Source of the DNA: Clostridia bacterium
GTDB lineage: Bacteria > Bacillota > Clostridia > Oscillospirales > Acutalibacteraceae
Assembly: GCA_017475765.1 (NCBI GenBank)
Contig: JAFVEY010000054.1
Location: 1-64,000, forward strand
Reading direction: 5' to 3'
DNA length: 64,000 bases
Shown here: positions 24,660-32,606 of the stretch, piece after piece
Position numbering within the stretch: position 1 is the stretch's first letter
Layout: each line of letters begins with the position of its first letter
Program-made: the position numbers and the translations under genes
Notes under the pieces: model-generated
The model's input: the letters and a program-made list of their open reading frames with translations, nothing else
Databases searched by the model: none
Told to the model about the DNA's origin: nothing

Positions 24660-25640
24660 ATGATCGAACAAGTCATCAATATTGACCGTATGGAACAGGC
24701 TGTTGCTCTGTTCGGCACTTTTGACGAAAATATCAGACTGATACAAAATGAATATATGGTGTCAATTATTTGCCGTGGCTCCGAACTGAAAATAACCGGC
24801 GAAGCCGAAAATGTTTCCAAAGCCGCAAAGGTCATTGACAGTCTGCTCAGCCTTATCAACAGGGGCGAAGCTCTCAGCGACCAGAACGTGCGTTACTGTA
24901 TGTCGCTTGTCAATGAAGGAAACGAGGATCGCATTGATCAGCTTGCAGGCGACTGTATCTGCATCACCTCAAGAGGTAAGCCTGTCAAGCCGAAAACACT
25001 GGGTCAGAAAAAATACTGCGGCGCTATTGAAAAAAATACGATCACTTTCGGAGTCGGTCCCGCCGGCACAGGAAAAACCTATCTTGCTGTTGCCATGGCT
25101 GTAACCGCTTTCCGGGCAAGAGAGATTAACCGTATCATCTTGACCCGTCCTGCCGTTGAAGCAGGAGAAAAGCTGGGTTTCCTTCCGGGTGATCTTCAAA
25201 GCAAGGTTGACCCGTATCTTCGTCCGCTTTATGACGCACTTTTCGATATGCTCGGCGCAGAAACCTATCAGAAATATGTGGAAAGAGGAAATATCGAAGT
25301 CGCTCCCCTTGCTTATATGAGAGGACGTACCCTTGACGACAGCTTCATTATTCTCGATGAAGCTCAGAATACAACACCCGAACAGATGAAAATGTTCCTG
25401 ACAAGACTGGGTTTCAATTCCAAAATGGTCATAACCGGCGACATCACTCAGATTGATCTTCCCGGCGGAGTCCGTTCAGGTCTTAAAGATGCTGTCAGAA
25501 TACTGAGAAATATAGACGGCATAGAAACGATCACATTCAATGCCTCTGATGTTGTAAGAAACAGACTTGTTCAGGATATCATCAAGGCTTATGACAGTTC
25601 CCTGAACAGGAATAACAATAAAACGAATACAAAAGCATGA
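24660..25640 (+). CDS. phoH: PhoH-like ATPase
   Basis: 326 residues. Walker A GPAGTGKT at residues 133-140, Walker B SFIILDEAQNTTPEQMKMFLTRLG, with the conserved GDITQIDLP segment; this is the standard PhoH (PhoH-L) protein with a short N-terminal KH-like part. It is an RNA-associated ATPase linked to ribosome and rRNA metabolism, and in most bacteria it stands next to ybeY, as here. AGGTGA precedes ATG 24660. First gene of phoH-ybeY-dgkA-era-yqzL-recO-mutS2. Confidence 0.93.
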   Translation: MIEQVINIDRMEQAVALFGTFDENIRLIQNEYMVSIICRGSELKITGEAENVSKAAKVIDSLLSLINRGEALSDQNVRYCMSLVNEGNEDRIDQLAGDCICITSRGKPVKPKTLGQKKYCGAIEKNTITFGVGPAGTGKTYLAVAMAVTAFRAREINRIILTRPAVEAGEKLGFLPGDLQSKVDPYLRPLYDALFDMLGAETYQKYVERGNIEVAPLAYMRGRTLDDSFIILDEAQNTTPEQMKMFLTRLGFNSKMVITGDITQIDLPGGVRSGLKDAVRILRNIDGIETITFNASDVVRNRLVQDIIKAYDSSLNRNNNKTNTKA

Positions 25641-25693
25641 GCCGCTGTATTCATTAAAGCGGAGACGCTCCGCAGAAAGGTAAGGTAAGGAAT

Positions 25694-26203
25694 ATGGATA
25701 AAATCAAGGTAATTATTACGAATAAACAAAAGGATATTAAAATACCCACAGGACTGAGAATGCTTATCCGCCGCTGCTGCAATGCGGTTTTAAAAATGGA
25801 AGAATTCTCCGGATCGGTTGAGGTGAGCGTTACGCTTGTCAACAATCAGCAGATCAAGGAACTGAATTCTATTTACAGAAATATCGACAGAGTGACTGAT
25901 GTGCTCTCATTTCCGATGGGCGAAAACGGCAAATACGACACAGATCCCAATACAGGCGCAAAGATACTGGGCGATATCGTGATCTCCATGGAAACGGCTG
26001 TCGAACAGGCAGAACGCTTCGGTCACAGTCTTCAGAGGGAGGTCGGATATCTGACGGCTCATTCCATGCTCCACCTTCTCGGCTACGACCATGAGGACAA
26101 CGGACTTCAGCGGCTCCGTATGCGTGAAAAGGAAGAAAAGGTCATGACTCTTCTCGGTCTGCCAAGCTCCTCAAGCTATGTTATCAAGGATGAAGAGGAA
26201 TGA
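25694..26203 (+). CDS. ybeY: Endoribonuclease YbeY (16S rRNA maturation)
   Basis: 169 residues. The zinc-binding signature HSMLHLLGYDH (H-x3-H-x4-GYDH pattern) is present in the C-terminal half, preceded by DVLSFPMGENG. YbeY processes the 3' end of 16S rRNA and takes part in ribosome quality control. The stop overlaps the dgkA start by four bases (ATGA). Confidence 0.95.
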   Translation: MDKIKVIITNKQKDIKIPTGLRMLIRRCCNAVLKMEEFSGSVEVSVTLVNNQQIKELNSIYRNIDRVTDVLSFPMGENGKYDTDPNTGAKILGDIVISMETAVEQAERFGHSLQREVGYLTAHSMLHLLGYDHEDNGLQRLRMREKEEKVMTLLGLPSSSSYVIKDEEE

Positions 26204-26667
26204 GATCCTTTATCAGAGGCTTTCGATTTGCTTTTGAAGGAATTATACATTGTATAAAAAACGAGCGAAACATGAGAATACATACCGTTGCAGCGCTGTA
26301 TGTTCTGATTTTTGCACGTTTTTTTGCTTTCAGCAAGACAGAATATGCGATCCTTCTGCTGACGATCGGAGGAGTGCTGTCCGCAGAAGCGATGAACACG
26401 GCTGTTGAAAATCTTGCCGACAAGATCACCAAAGAAAAGCATCCTCATATAAAGGCTGCAAAGGATGCTGCCGCAGGCGCTGTTCTGATTCTGGCGGTGT
26501 TTGCCGTAGGGATCGCCGCATTGCTTTTCGGGAATGTTGAAGGCTTTCGGGAAATGTACTATTTCTACACCACGCACCCGATCAATCTTGCAGCCATCAT
26601 CATACTTGCTGTAATATCACTTGTCTATATCATAGCGGGACCGTCAGGAATATTCAAAAAGAAATGA
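26200..26667 (+). CDS. dgkA: Undecaprenol/diacylglycerol kinase
   Basis: 155 residues with four hydrophobic segments. The family core is present: an N-terminal amphipathic helix (SFIRGFRFAFEGI), then RIHTVAALYVLIFARFF, the catalytic EAMNTAVENLADKI and HIKAAKDAAAGAVLI. Gram-positive members phosphorylate undecaprenol, recycling the cell-wall lipid carrier. It is longer than the usual 120-130 residues by one extra C-terminal membrane segment (LAAIIILAVISLVYII). It overlaps ybeY and is followed by era after ten bases. Confidence 0.92.
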   Translation: MRSFIRGFRFAFEGIIHCIKNERNMRIHTVAALYVLIFARFFAFSKTEYAILLLTIGGVLSAEAMNTAVENLADKITKEKHPHIKAAKDAAAGAVLILAVFAVGIAALLFGNVEGFREMYYFYTTHPINLAAIIILAVISLVYIIAGPSGIFKKK

Positions 26668-26677
26668 GGATCAAACC

Positions 26678-27583
26678 ATGAGTCAGAAATCAGCATTCAT
26701 TGCCATTGTAGGCAGACCGAATGTGGGAAAATCATCTCTGCTCAATAAAATGCTGAAGCAGAAAATCGCAATTGTTTCATCGAAACCGCAGACAACCAGA
26801 ACAAGAATCATGGGCGTGCTGACAGAACATGAAACCCAGCTGGTTTTTATCGACACACCCGGTCTGCATAAGCCAAAAAACAGCCTTGACAAATTCATGC
26901 TTCGCTCCGTAAACGAGTCCGTTGCCGGAGTTGATGCCTGTATGCTGGTGGTGGAAGCCAATTCGGAGATCACGGAGGGAGAAAAGCTTTTCGCCGAAAA
27001 ATTCAAGGCGCTGGGCATCCCTGCTGTGCTTGCCATCAACAAAATAGATACCGTCAAAAACAAGGAGGAGCTTGCTCCACAGATTGCAAAATTTTCAGAG
27101 CTTTACGATTTCAGCGCCGTTGTTCCCTGCTCCGCTCAGACAGGCGACGGAATTGAACCGCTGAAAGCAGAGCTTCGCACGCTTTCATCAGAAGGCGGCT
27201 ATATGTTCGATGAAGATACACTCACCGACCAGCCCGAAAGAGTGCTTGCCGCCGAGATCATCCGAGAAAAGCTGCTGCGGCTTCTCGACAAGGAGATCCC
27301 TCACGGTGCTGCGGTTTTTGTTGAGCGCATGAAGGAACGCAGCGACAGCAGTATTGTGGACATAGAAGCAACAATATACTGCGAAAAAAACAGCCACAAG
27401 GGTATCATCATAGGCAAAGGCGGTTCCATGCTGAAAAAAATCGGCAGCTATGCAAGAGAAGATATGGAAAAATTCTTTGGCTGCAAAATTAATCTTCAGA
27501 TATGGGTAAAGGTCAAGGAGGACTGGCGGAACAGAGAGGGTATTCTGCGGAGTCTGGGATATGATGAAGGAAATTTTGATTAA
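26678..27583 (+). CDS. era: GTPase Era
   Basis: 301 residues: G domain with GRPNVGKSSL (G1), DTPGLHKP (G3), NKID (G4), followed by a C-terminal KH domain with IIGKGGSMLKKIG that binds the 3' end of 16S rRNA. Essential for 30S assembly. GAGGATCAAACC precedes ATG 26678. Belongs to the phoH-ybeY-dgkA-era cluster; yqzL and recO follow after a 218-base spacer with its own promoter. Confidence 0.97.
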   Translation: MSQKSAFIAIVGRPNVGKSSLLNKMLKQKIAIVSSKPQTTRTRIMGVLTEHETQLVFIDTPGLHKPKNSLDKFMLRSVNESVAGVDACMLVVEANSEITEGEKLFAEKFKALGIPAVLAINKIDTVKNKEELAPQIAKFSELYDFSAVVPCSAQTGDGIEPLKAELRTLSSEGGYMFDEDTLTDQPERVLAAEIIREKLLRLLDKEIPHGAAVFVERMKERSDSSIVDIEATIYCEKNSHKGIIIGKGGSMLKKIGSYAREDMEKFFGCKINLQIWVKVKEDWRNREGILRSLGYDEGNFD

Positions 27584-27607
27584 ACCACAGGTTGATAAAC
27601 GCCCCTA

Positions 27608-27636
27608 TTGACATATTGCCTTTATGAATATATAAT
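27608..27636 (+). promoter_or_regulatory. Perfect consensus sigma-A promoter between era and yqzL
   Basis: TTGACA (27608-27613), 17-base spacer, TATAAT (27631-27636). The predicted start is near 27643, only about ten bases before a hairpin. A second, weaker -10 (TATAAT at 27745-27750) lies nearer to yqzL. Confidence 0.75.
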
Positions 27637-27651
27637 AGTATGGAAAAGACG

Positions 27652-27685
27652 GCGGGTGCATTATGTGTATCCGCTTTTCATTTTT
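27652..27685 (+). terminator. Hairpin with T-runs just after a consensus promoter
   Basis: Stem GCGGGTGCA (27652-27660) with TGTATCCGC (27666-27674), two G-U pairs, loop TTATG, followed by TTTTCATTTTT. It looks like a terminator for era, for a very short RNA begun at the consensus promoter, or an attenuator for yqzL-recO. Confidence 0.5.
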
Positions 27686-27801
27686 GAGAATTAAATTTCC
27701 CTGTCAACCATTAGAAGTGCGACAATATTTTCTGCATTTTCGGGTATAATAATAGCATAGTATATTACTAAGCTGATATACCGGACAGGGAGGCGAAACG
27801 G

Positions 27802-27969
27802 ATGAGTGAACAGCAGGCTTGGGAAACCTTTGCCGCATCGGGCAGCATAAGGGACTATCTTCTGTATCGTGAAGCAAAAAACTGCGCCCTGCAGGGATCA
27901 GAAAATGATCGGGAGGAAAAAAATGAAGATCAGTACAGACGGTTTGATACTGACAGAACAGACAATTAA
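27802..27969 (+). CDS. yqzL: YqzL-family small protein
   Basis: 55 residues, too short for routine calling. An AGGGAGGCG binding site precedes ATG 27802. The first 25 residues (AWETFAASGSIRDYLLYRE) carry the W-x-x-F-x-x-(T/S)G-x-I-x-x-YL-x-(Y/F) pattern of the short YqzL proteins, which in Bacillus and relatives lie exactly here, between era and recO. The C-terminal 15 codons overlap recO in another frame and extend it slightly beyond the usual 45-50 residues. The function is unknown. Confidence 0.75.
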   Translation: MSEQQAWETFAASGSIRDYLLYREAKNCALQGSENDREEKNEDQYRRFDTDRTDN

Positions 27970-28672
27970 AGAAAATGACAGATTGGTGACTGTGCTGACC
28001 CGCTCAAACGGCATCATCCGCTGCTTTGTAAAGGGTGCAAAGCTCATCAAGGGAAAAAACTGCTCGTCAACACAAACGCTGTGCTACTCCCGCCTTTCGA
28101 TCTATTCGGGGCGGGACAGATACATAATTGATGACGCCGAACAGATCGAGCTTTTTTTTGAGCTGAGAAATGATATCGAGCGCCTTGCTCTTGCACAGTA
28201 TTTTTGTGAGCTGGCGATGAATATCATCCCCGAAGGTTCTCCAGCCGATGAATATCTGAGTCTGATACTCAATTCACTCTATATGCTTTCCAGAAAAAGC
28301 AAACCCGACCTTATGGTAAAGGCGGTATATGAAATGCGGCTGATGACCATAGCAGGATTTATGCCCGATCTTGTCTGCTGTGAAAACTGCAAATGCTATG
28401 AAGCTGAAAAAATGTATTTTCTCTGCGGCGAGGGCAAGCTGCTGTGCAGCAGCTGCTACAACGGTGCCGCCGATTCTCTGCCGCTTTCAAAGGGTGCGCT
28501 TACCGCCATGCGTTACAGCGTTTTTGCCGAGCCGAAAAAACTGTTTTCATTTTCTGTATCTGACGGCTCTCTCGGACAGTTTGCTGATTGTGCCGAGCAA
28601 TATCTTCTCACTCATTCGGAAAAGCATTTTTTTAATTCATTGAATTTTTATAAAACAGTACGAACATTATAA
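27923..28672 (+). CDS. recO: DNA repair protein RecO
   Basis: 249 residues from ATG 27923 (MKISTDGLILTEQT), six bases after GGGAGG; a longer frame from 27869 would start inside yqzL without a signal. N-terminal OB fold (GIIRCFVKGAKLIKGKN), helical centre, and a C-terminal four-cysteine zinc-binding segment (CCENC ... LCSSC). RecO loads RecA onto SSB-coated DNA in the RecFOR pathway. It overlaps yqzL by 47 bases and precedes mutS2 by 14 bases. Confidence 0.92.
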   Translation: MKISTDGLILTEQTIKENDRLVTVLTRSNGIIRCFVKGAKLIKGKNCSSTQTLCYSRLSIYSGRDRYIIDDAEQIELFFELRNDIERLALAQYFCELAMNIIPEGSPADEYLSLILNSLYMLSRKSKPDLMVKAVYEMRLMTIAGFMPDLVCCENCKCYEAEKMYFLCGEGKLLCSSCYNGAADSLPLSKGALTAMRYSVFAEPKKLFSFSVSDGSLGQFADCAEQYLLTHSEKHFFNSLNFYKTVRTL

Positions 28673-28686
28673 AGGAAAAGAAATCT

Positions 28687-31035
28687 ATGAACAAACATCT
28701 TAAAGCAATAGAATTTGACAAAATACTCGAAAAACTTGCAGAACACACCTCATTTGACGATGCACGGCAGCTTGCACTTTCACTTGAACCGTCAAGCGGT
28801 CTGTTCGAGGTTAATATACTTCTTGCCGAAACCTCTGATGCTCATTCTCTTTCGGGGCGCTTCGGATCACCTGCTTTTGGTAGCATACATAATATGAACA
28901 GCTCTCTGCGCCGTGCGGAAGCCGGAGCAGTCCTGACACCGCTTGAACTGCTGAGAATTGCCTCTCTTCTCCGGACGATACGCACCGTTTCGGAATGGAG
29001 AAACAGATCTGACTCGGTTGAAACGTCTCTTGATATACGCTTCAATGCCCTTATGCCGAACAAATATCTTGAAACCAAAATCTCATCGGCTATTCTGTCA
29101 GAAGAGGAGATCGCCGACAATGCTTCTCCGACATTATCGTCGATCAGAAAAAAGATAGCGGCAGCTTCCGCAAAAATACGTGAACGGCTGGATAAGATCA
29201 TACATTCCTCTTCGATGCAGAAATATCTTCAGGACAGCATCGTTACCATGAGAGGCGGAAGATTTGTTATCCCTGTCAAGGCGGAATTCCGTGCAAATGT
29301 ACCCGGTCTGGTGCATGACACCTCATCAAGCGGCTCAACGGTGTTTATTGAACCGATGAGCGTTGTCGAAGCCAACAACGATATAAGGGTACTCACCTCC
29401 AAAGAGCAGGCAGAAATTGAAAGGATTCTAGCGGAGCTTTCTGCAGAAGCCGGTGCCTATGCGGATTCTGTATCTCAGAGCTACAACATACTCACAGAGC
29501 TGAATGTCATCTTTGCAAAGGCGGAGCTTGCCTATTCCATGAAGGCTTCCCTTCCTGTTATGAATAGTGAAGGCAGAATCAAGCTGAAAAAAGCCCGTCA
29601 CCCTCTCATTCCTGCTGAAAAAGTCGTTGCAACCGATATCGAACTCGGAACGGATTTCGATACTCTTGTCGTAACAGGTCCCAATACCGGCGGCAAAACT
29701 GTTTCTTTGAAAACCATAGGACTTTTTTCGGCAATGGCTATGTGCGGAATGATGATACCTGCCGCTGACAACAGCGAGCTTTCGGTATTTGACAAAATAC
29801 TTGTCGATATCGGTGATGAGCAAAGCATTGAACAGTCATTATCCACCTTTTCCGCTCATATAACTAATATTATTGGCATACTTTCTCAGGCGAATGACAA
29901 AAGCCTTGTACTGATAGACGAGCTGGGAGCAGGAACCGACCCTGTCGAGGGTGCTGCCCTTGCCGCTGCCATCCTCGAACAGCTCAGGTTGCAGGGTGCC
30001 AGAATAGCCTCCACCACACACTATGCGGAGCTGAAAAGATTTGCGCTTGAAACAAAAGGCGTTGAAAATGCCTGCTGTGAATTTGATGTTGCGGCTCTCC
30101 GCCCGACCTATCGCCTGCTGATCGGAATGCCCGGAAGATCCAACGCTTTTGCGATATCTGAAAGGCTGGGCATGAAAAGCGATGTTGTTTCCAGAGCAAA
30201 AGAGCTGGTTTCAAATGAAAGCTCACGCTTTGAAAGCGTTGTTCAGAAGCTGGAGGAAAGTCGCAGCGAACTGGATGAAAAAATCAAGGAAACCGAAGAC
30301 CTTAAGCTGGAAGTGCAGTCTGAGCTGGAAAAAGCCAGAATCGCCACCGAACAGGCGGAAAAAAGCAAACAAAATGAATTGGAGCTTGCAAGATCGCAGG
30401 CTGAAAATATTATCGCAAAGGCACGTTCTCAGGTTTACGGTGTTCTTGACGAGCTGGAAGCAATACGCAAAAAGAAGGAGATCAGCGCAGAAGAAAGAGC
30501 AAAGCTCCGATCGGATATACGCAATATGGAAAATGCTGCTGATCCTGTCCGTGAGCGCAGCAATGATGAATATGTTCTGCCACGTCCTTTGCAAAAGGGC
30601 GACAGAGTGCTTATTTTTGATATCGACAAGGAAGGAATGGTTTTAGAGGTCGGAAAGGACAATGTTCTCGTCCAGTCGGGCATTATCAAAACCAGAGTGC
30701 AGCTAAATAACCTGCGGCTTCTCAAGCAGGAAAAGGTAAAGCTGCCGAAAAGAAGTGCCGCAAGAACGATCCGTCGTGACATAAAAAGCACGGCTTCCAC
30801 CGAAGTGGATGTCCGTGGTCAGGTGGTGCTTGATGCCATTCTCGATGTGGACAAGGCGATTGATTCAGCGGTATTGCAGGGACTTCATCAGATAACGATC
30901 ATACATGGCAAAGGAACAGGTGTTCTCAGAAAAGAAATACAGAAGCACCTGAAAACCCATCCCTCTGTGCGGACTTTCCGTCTCGGTGTCTTTGGCGAGG
31001 GTGATTCGGGTGTTACTATCGCCGAGCTGAAATAA
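28687..31035 (+). CDS. mutS2: Endonuclease MutS2
   Basis: 782 residues, typical length. N-terminal MutS-like core and lever, ATPase domain with GPNTGGKT at residues 331-338 and LVLIDELGAGTDPVEGAALA (Walker B and signature), a coiled-coil region (about 510-620; LEESRSELDEKIKETEDL), a KOW-like segment and a C-terminal Smr nuclease domain (about 703-782; DVRGQ, IIHGKGTGVLR). MutS2 suppresses recombination and resolves collided ribosomes in Firmicutes. Second MutS homologue in the window, but with normal DE Walker B. Confidence 0.95.
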   Translation: MNKHLKAIEFDKILEKLAEHTSFDDARQLALSLEPSSGLFEVNILLAETSDAHSLSGRFGSPAFGSIHNMNSSLRRAEAGAVLTPLELLRIASLLRTIRTVSEWRNRSDSVETSLDIRFNALMPNKYLETKISSAILSEEEIADNASPTLSSIRKKIAAASAKIRERLDKIIHSSSMQKYLQDSIVTMRGGRFVIPVKAEFRANVPGLVHDTSSSGSTVFIEPMSVVEANNDIRVLTSKEQAEIERILAELSAEAGAYADSVSQSYNILTELNVIFAKAELAYSMKASLPVMNSEGRIKLKKARHPLIPAEKVVATDIELGTDFDTLVVTGPNTGGKTVSLKTIGLFSAMAMCGMMIPAADNSELSVFDKILVDIGDEQSIEQSLSTFSAHITNIIGILSQANDKSLVLIDELGAGTDPVEGAALAAAILEQLRLQGARIASTTHYAELKRFALETKGVENACCEFDVAALRPTYRLLIGMPGRSNAFAISERLGMKSDVVSRAKELVSNESSRFESVVQKLEESRSELDEKIKETEDLKLEVQSELEKARIATEQAEKSKQNELELARSQAENIIAKARSQVYGVLDELEAIRKKKEISAEERAKLRSDIRNMENAADPVRERSNDEYVLPRPLQKGDRVLIFDIDKEGMVLEVGKDNVLVQSGIIKTRVQLNNLRLLKQEKVKLPKRSAARTIRRDIKSTASTEVDVRGQVVLDAILDVDKAIDSAVLQGLHQITIIHGKGTGVLRKEIQKHLKTHPSVRTFRLGVFGEGDSGVTIAELK

Positions 31036-31063
31036 CCGGAGACTGACATGGGAGGCAGCAGCT

Positions 31064-31828
31064 TTGAACCATAAAACAAATCAAAAAAGACATATTGACA
31101 CAATCATCATATCCGTACTGCTGACCATTATCATTGCTTCCGGTCTGTGGGTACTGTACTGTATTTCCTTGGCACTGACCGATCACTACAAGGAGCAATA
31201 TACATTTACATTTACGGAGGATGACGACACCTTTCTGACGACACTTCTCCACGGTACAGCCTTCGGAAAGGAATTTACCGTTACCGAGGATGAGTTCAAT
31301 ACCTTCATTAACAAAAAATACTGCAAACCCGAACAGGAAGGCAAAACGGGAATCGACCATATACGCTTCTATTTTCACGAAAACGCACCGACAGAGGTTT
31401 ATGCCCATGCCTATACATGGGGCAAGAGTTTTGCCATTCATGCAAAGGTCGGATTCAATATGAATTCCGATTCAAACAAGCTGACGATCACTTTGTATGA
31501 TGCCCGTGTCGGTGAGCTTTCCGTCAGCAACCATATTCTGTCATGGCTTATTCCGCAGATTTTTTCGGGAAATGAATATATCAGCGTTGACAACAATTCG
31601 CTGACAGTAACGGCGAAGTATTCGTATGATATCAAAAACACCTCCATCACCATGCGGCTTAACGAATTCATCCCGCTTGAAGGTGAGATCCAATGCAGAA
31701 CCAACAGCCTGACAGGTGAAGCACTTCATGCTCTCGGCGATTATCTTTCCTCGGACGAAGGCAAGCAAAAACTGAAAGACATCTATAACAATGCCAAGGA
31801 CAAAATACGTTCATGGCTTGAAAACTGA
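31064..31828 (+). CDS. Membrane-anchored extracytoplasmic protein of unknown function
   Basis: 254 residues from TTG 31064, eight bases behind GGGAGG. One N-terminal membrane segment (about 12-35, IIISVLLTIIIASGLWVLYCI), then an exported domain rich in beta strands. The pattern of an anchored domain with a repeated binding-type fold (FTVTEDEFNTFINKKY, ISVDNNSLTVTAKYSY) is loosely like YpmS/DUF2140 proteins, but I cannot confirm family membership. It follows mutS2 by 28 bases and is probably the last gene of that transcript, ending at a hairpin. Confidence 0.65.
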   Translation: MNHKTNQKRHIDTIIISVLLTIIIASGLWVLYCISLALTDHYKEQYTFTFTEDDDTFLTTLLHGTAFGKEFTVTEDEFNTFINKKYCKPEQEGKTGIDHIRFYFHENAPTEVYAHAYTWGKSFAIHAKVGFNMNSDSNKLTITLYDARVGELSVSNHILSWLIPQIFSGNEYISVDNNSLTVTAKYSYDIKNTSITMRLNEFIPLEGEIQCRTNSLTGEALHALGDYLSSDEGKQKLKDIYNNAKDKIRSWLEN

Positions 31829-31847
31829 TGAATGTATAATAGCTCAT

Positions 31848-31896
31848 AACAAAAATGTTCATGTTGTAAATTTTTTACATCATGGGCATTTTTGTT
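31848..31896 (+). terminator. Long AT-rich hairpin, probable terminator
   Basis: Arms AACAAAAATG (31848-31857) and CATTTTTGTT (31887-31896) plus inner ATGTTGTAA/TTACATCAT pairing around an AT loop; followed by CTTTTG. Confidence 0.6.
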
Positions 31897-31911
31897 CTTT
31901 TGCCCATATTG

Positions 31912-32100
31912 ATAGTAAACGAAATTAAAAAATTCTTATTAAAATATGCGGGTGCAGGGGCTTCAGCTCCTGCCGGGGTCCAGGGCGAGCAGTCCTGGTG
32001 GGGTTTGGGGGTGCGGGTGTCTAGTGGACACCTCTGCGAAGCAGAAGCACCGACCGAGCCGGCAGGTGAGACTCAGCGCCCCAATTATCAGTGATCGGGA
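31912..32100 (+). repeat. Dispersed structured repeat, copy 2
   Basis: Same element as copy 1: from ATAGTAAACGAAATTAAAAA (shared with copy 3) through CGGGTGCAGGGGCTTCAGC to CCCCAATTATCAGTGATC. Relative to copy 1 it lacks the GGCAACGCCCC hairpin and has GGTGCGGGTGTCTA instead. A consensus promoter begins 32 bases beyond its right end. With the hairpin and promoter it accounts for the 391-base gap before ylxM. Confidence 0.85.
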
Positions 32101-32131
32101 TGAATATAGAAAATTATTTTTTTGTAATCCC

Positions 32132-32160
32132 TTGACAAACAGAGGGTTATATAGTATAAT
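32132..32160 (+). promoter_or_regulatory. Perfect consensus promoter of ylxM-ffh
   Basis: TTGACA (32132-32137), 17-base spacer, TATAAT (32155-32160); about 60 bases to ylxM. Confidence 0.85.
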
Positions 32161-32219
32161 CATATAGCAATTGTAAAGTTTATCGCTTTACACCAGAATC
32201 CGCTTCGGGAGGCGTTTGA

Positions 32220-32591
32220 ATGGCTAAGGATATGAAAGTGGCTTATCTGCTTGATTTCTACGGCGATTTGCTGACCGATAAACAGCGTGATTCGCTGGAT
32301 TATTATTATAATGAGGATCTGTCGCTCGGAGAGATCGCCGCCAATCTCGGAATATCCCGTCAGGGCGTCAGGGATAATATCAAAAGAGCAGAAGCCGTTC
32401 TTTTTGAACTGGAGGAAAAACTCCATCTGGCAGAGAAATTTTCGCAGATTAAGGACGGTCTGGATTCGGTAAGAAAAGCAGTAGATGTTATCGATGACAG
32501 AAATATGAAAATATACCGCTCAAAGGATATCAATGAGAGCATCAAGATGATACTCAGAGAGCTTGACAGACTGAATCAACTGAATCAATAA
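32220..32591 (+). CDS. ylxM: SRP-associated HTH protein YlxM/p13
   Basis: 123 residues. Sigma-like helix-turn-helix protein: YLLDFYGDLLTDKQRDSLDYYY, then the HTH LSLGEIAANLGISRQGVRDNIKRAE and a C-terminal coiled region. In Gram-positive bacteria it accompanies ffh and influences SRP-RNA and SRP function. GGGAGGCG precedes ATG 32220; ffh follows directly. Confidence 0.92.
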   Translation: MAKDMKVAYLLDFYGDLLTDKQRDSLDYYYNEDLSLGEIAANLGISRQGVRDNIKRAEAVLFELEEKLHLAEKFSQIKDGLDSVRKAVDVIDDRNMKIYRSKDINESIKMILRELDRLNQLNQ

Positions 32592-32606
32592 TAAGGAGTG
32601 AGGCAA

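Noticed and set aside
27664..27750. 28-codon frame (MCIRFSFLRIK...) after the era promoter
   Set aside because: Starts in the loop of the hairpin with a poor binding site and ends at the next -10; no family resemblance.
31963..32167. Open frames inside repeat copy 2
   Set aside because: They consist of translated hairpins, differ between repeat copies and have no binding site.
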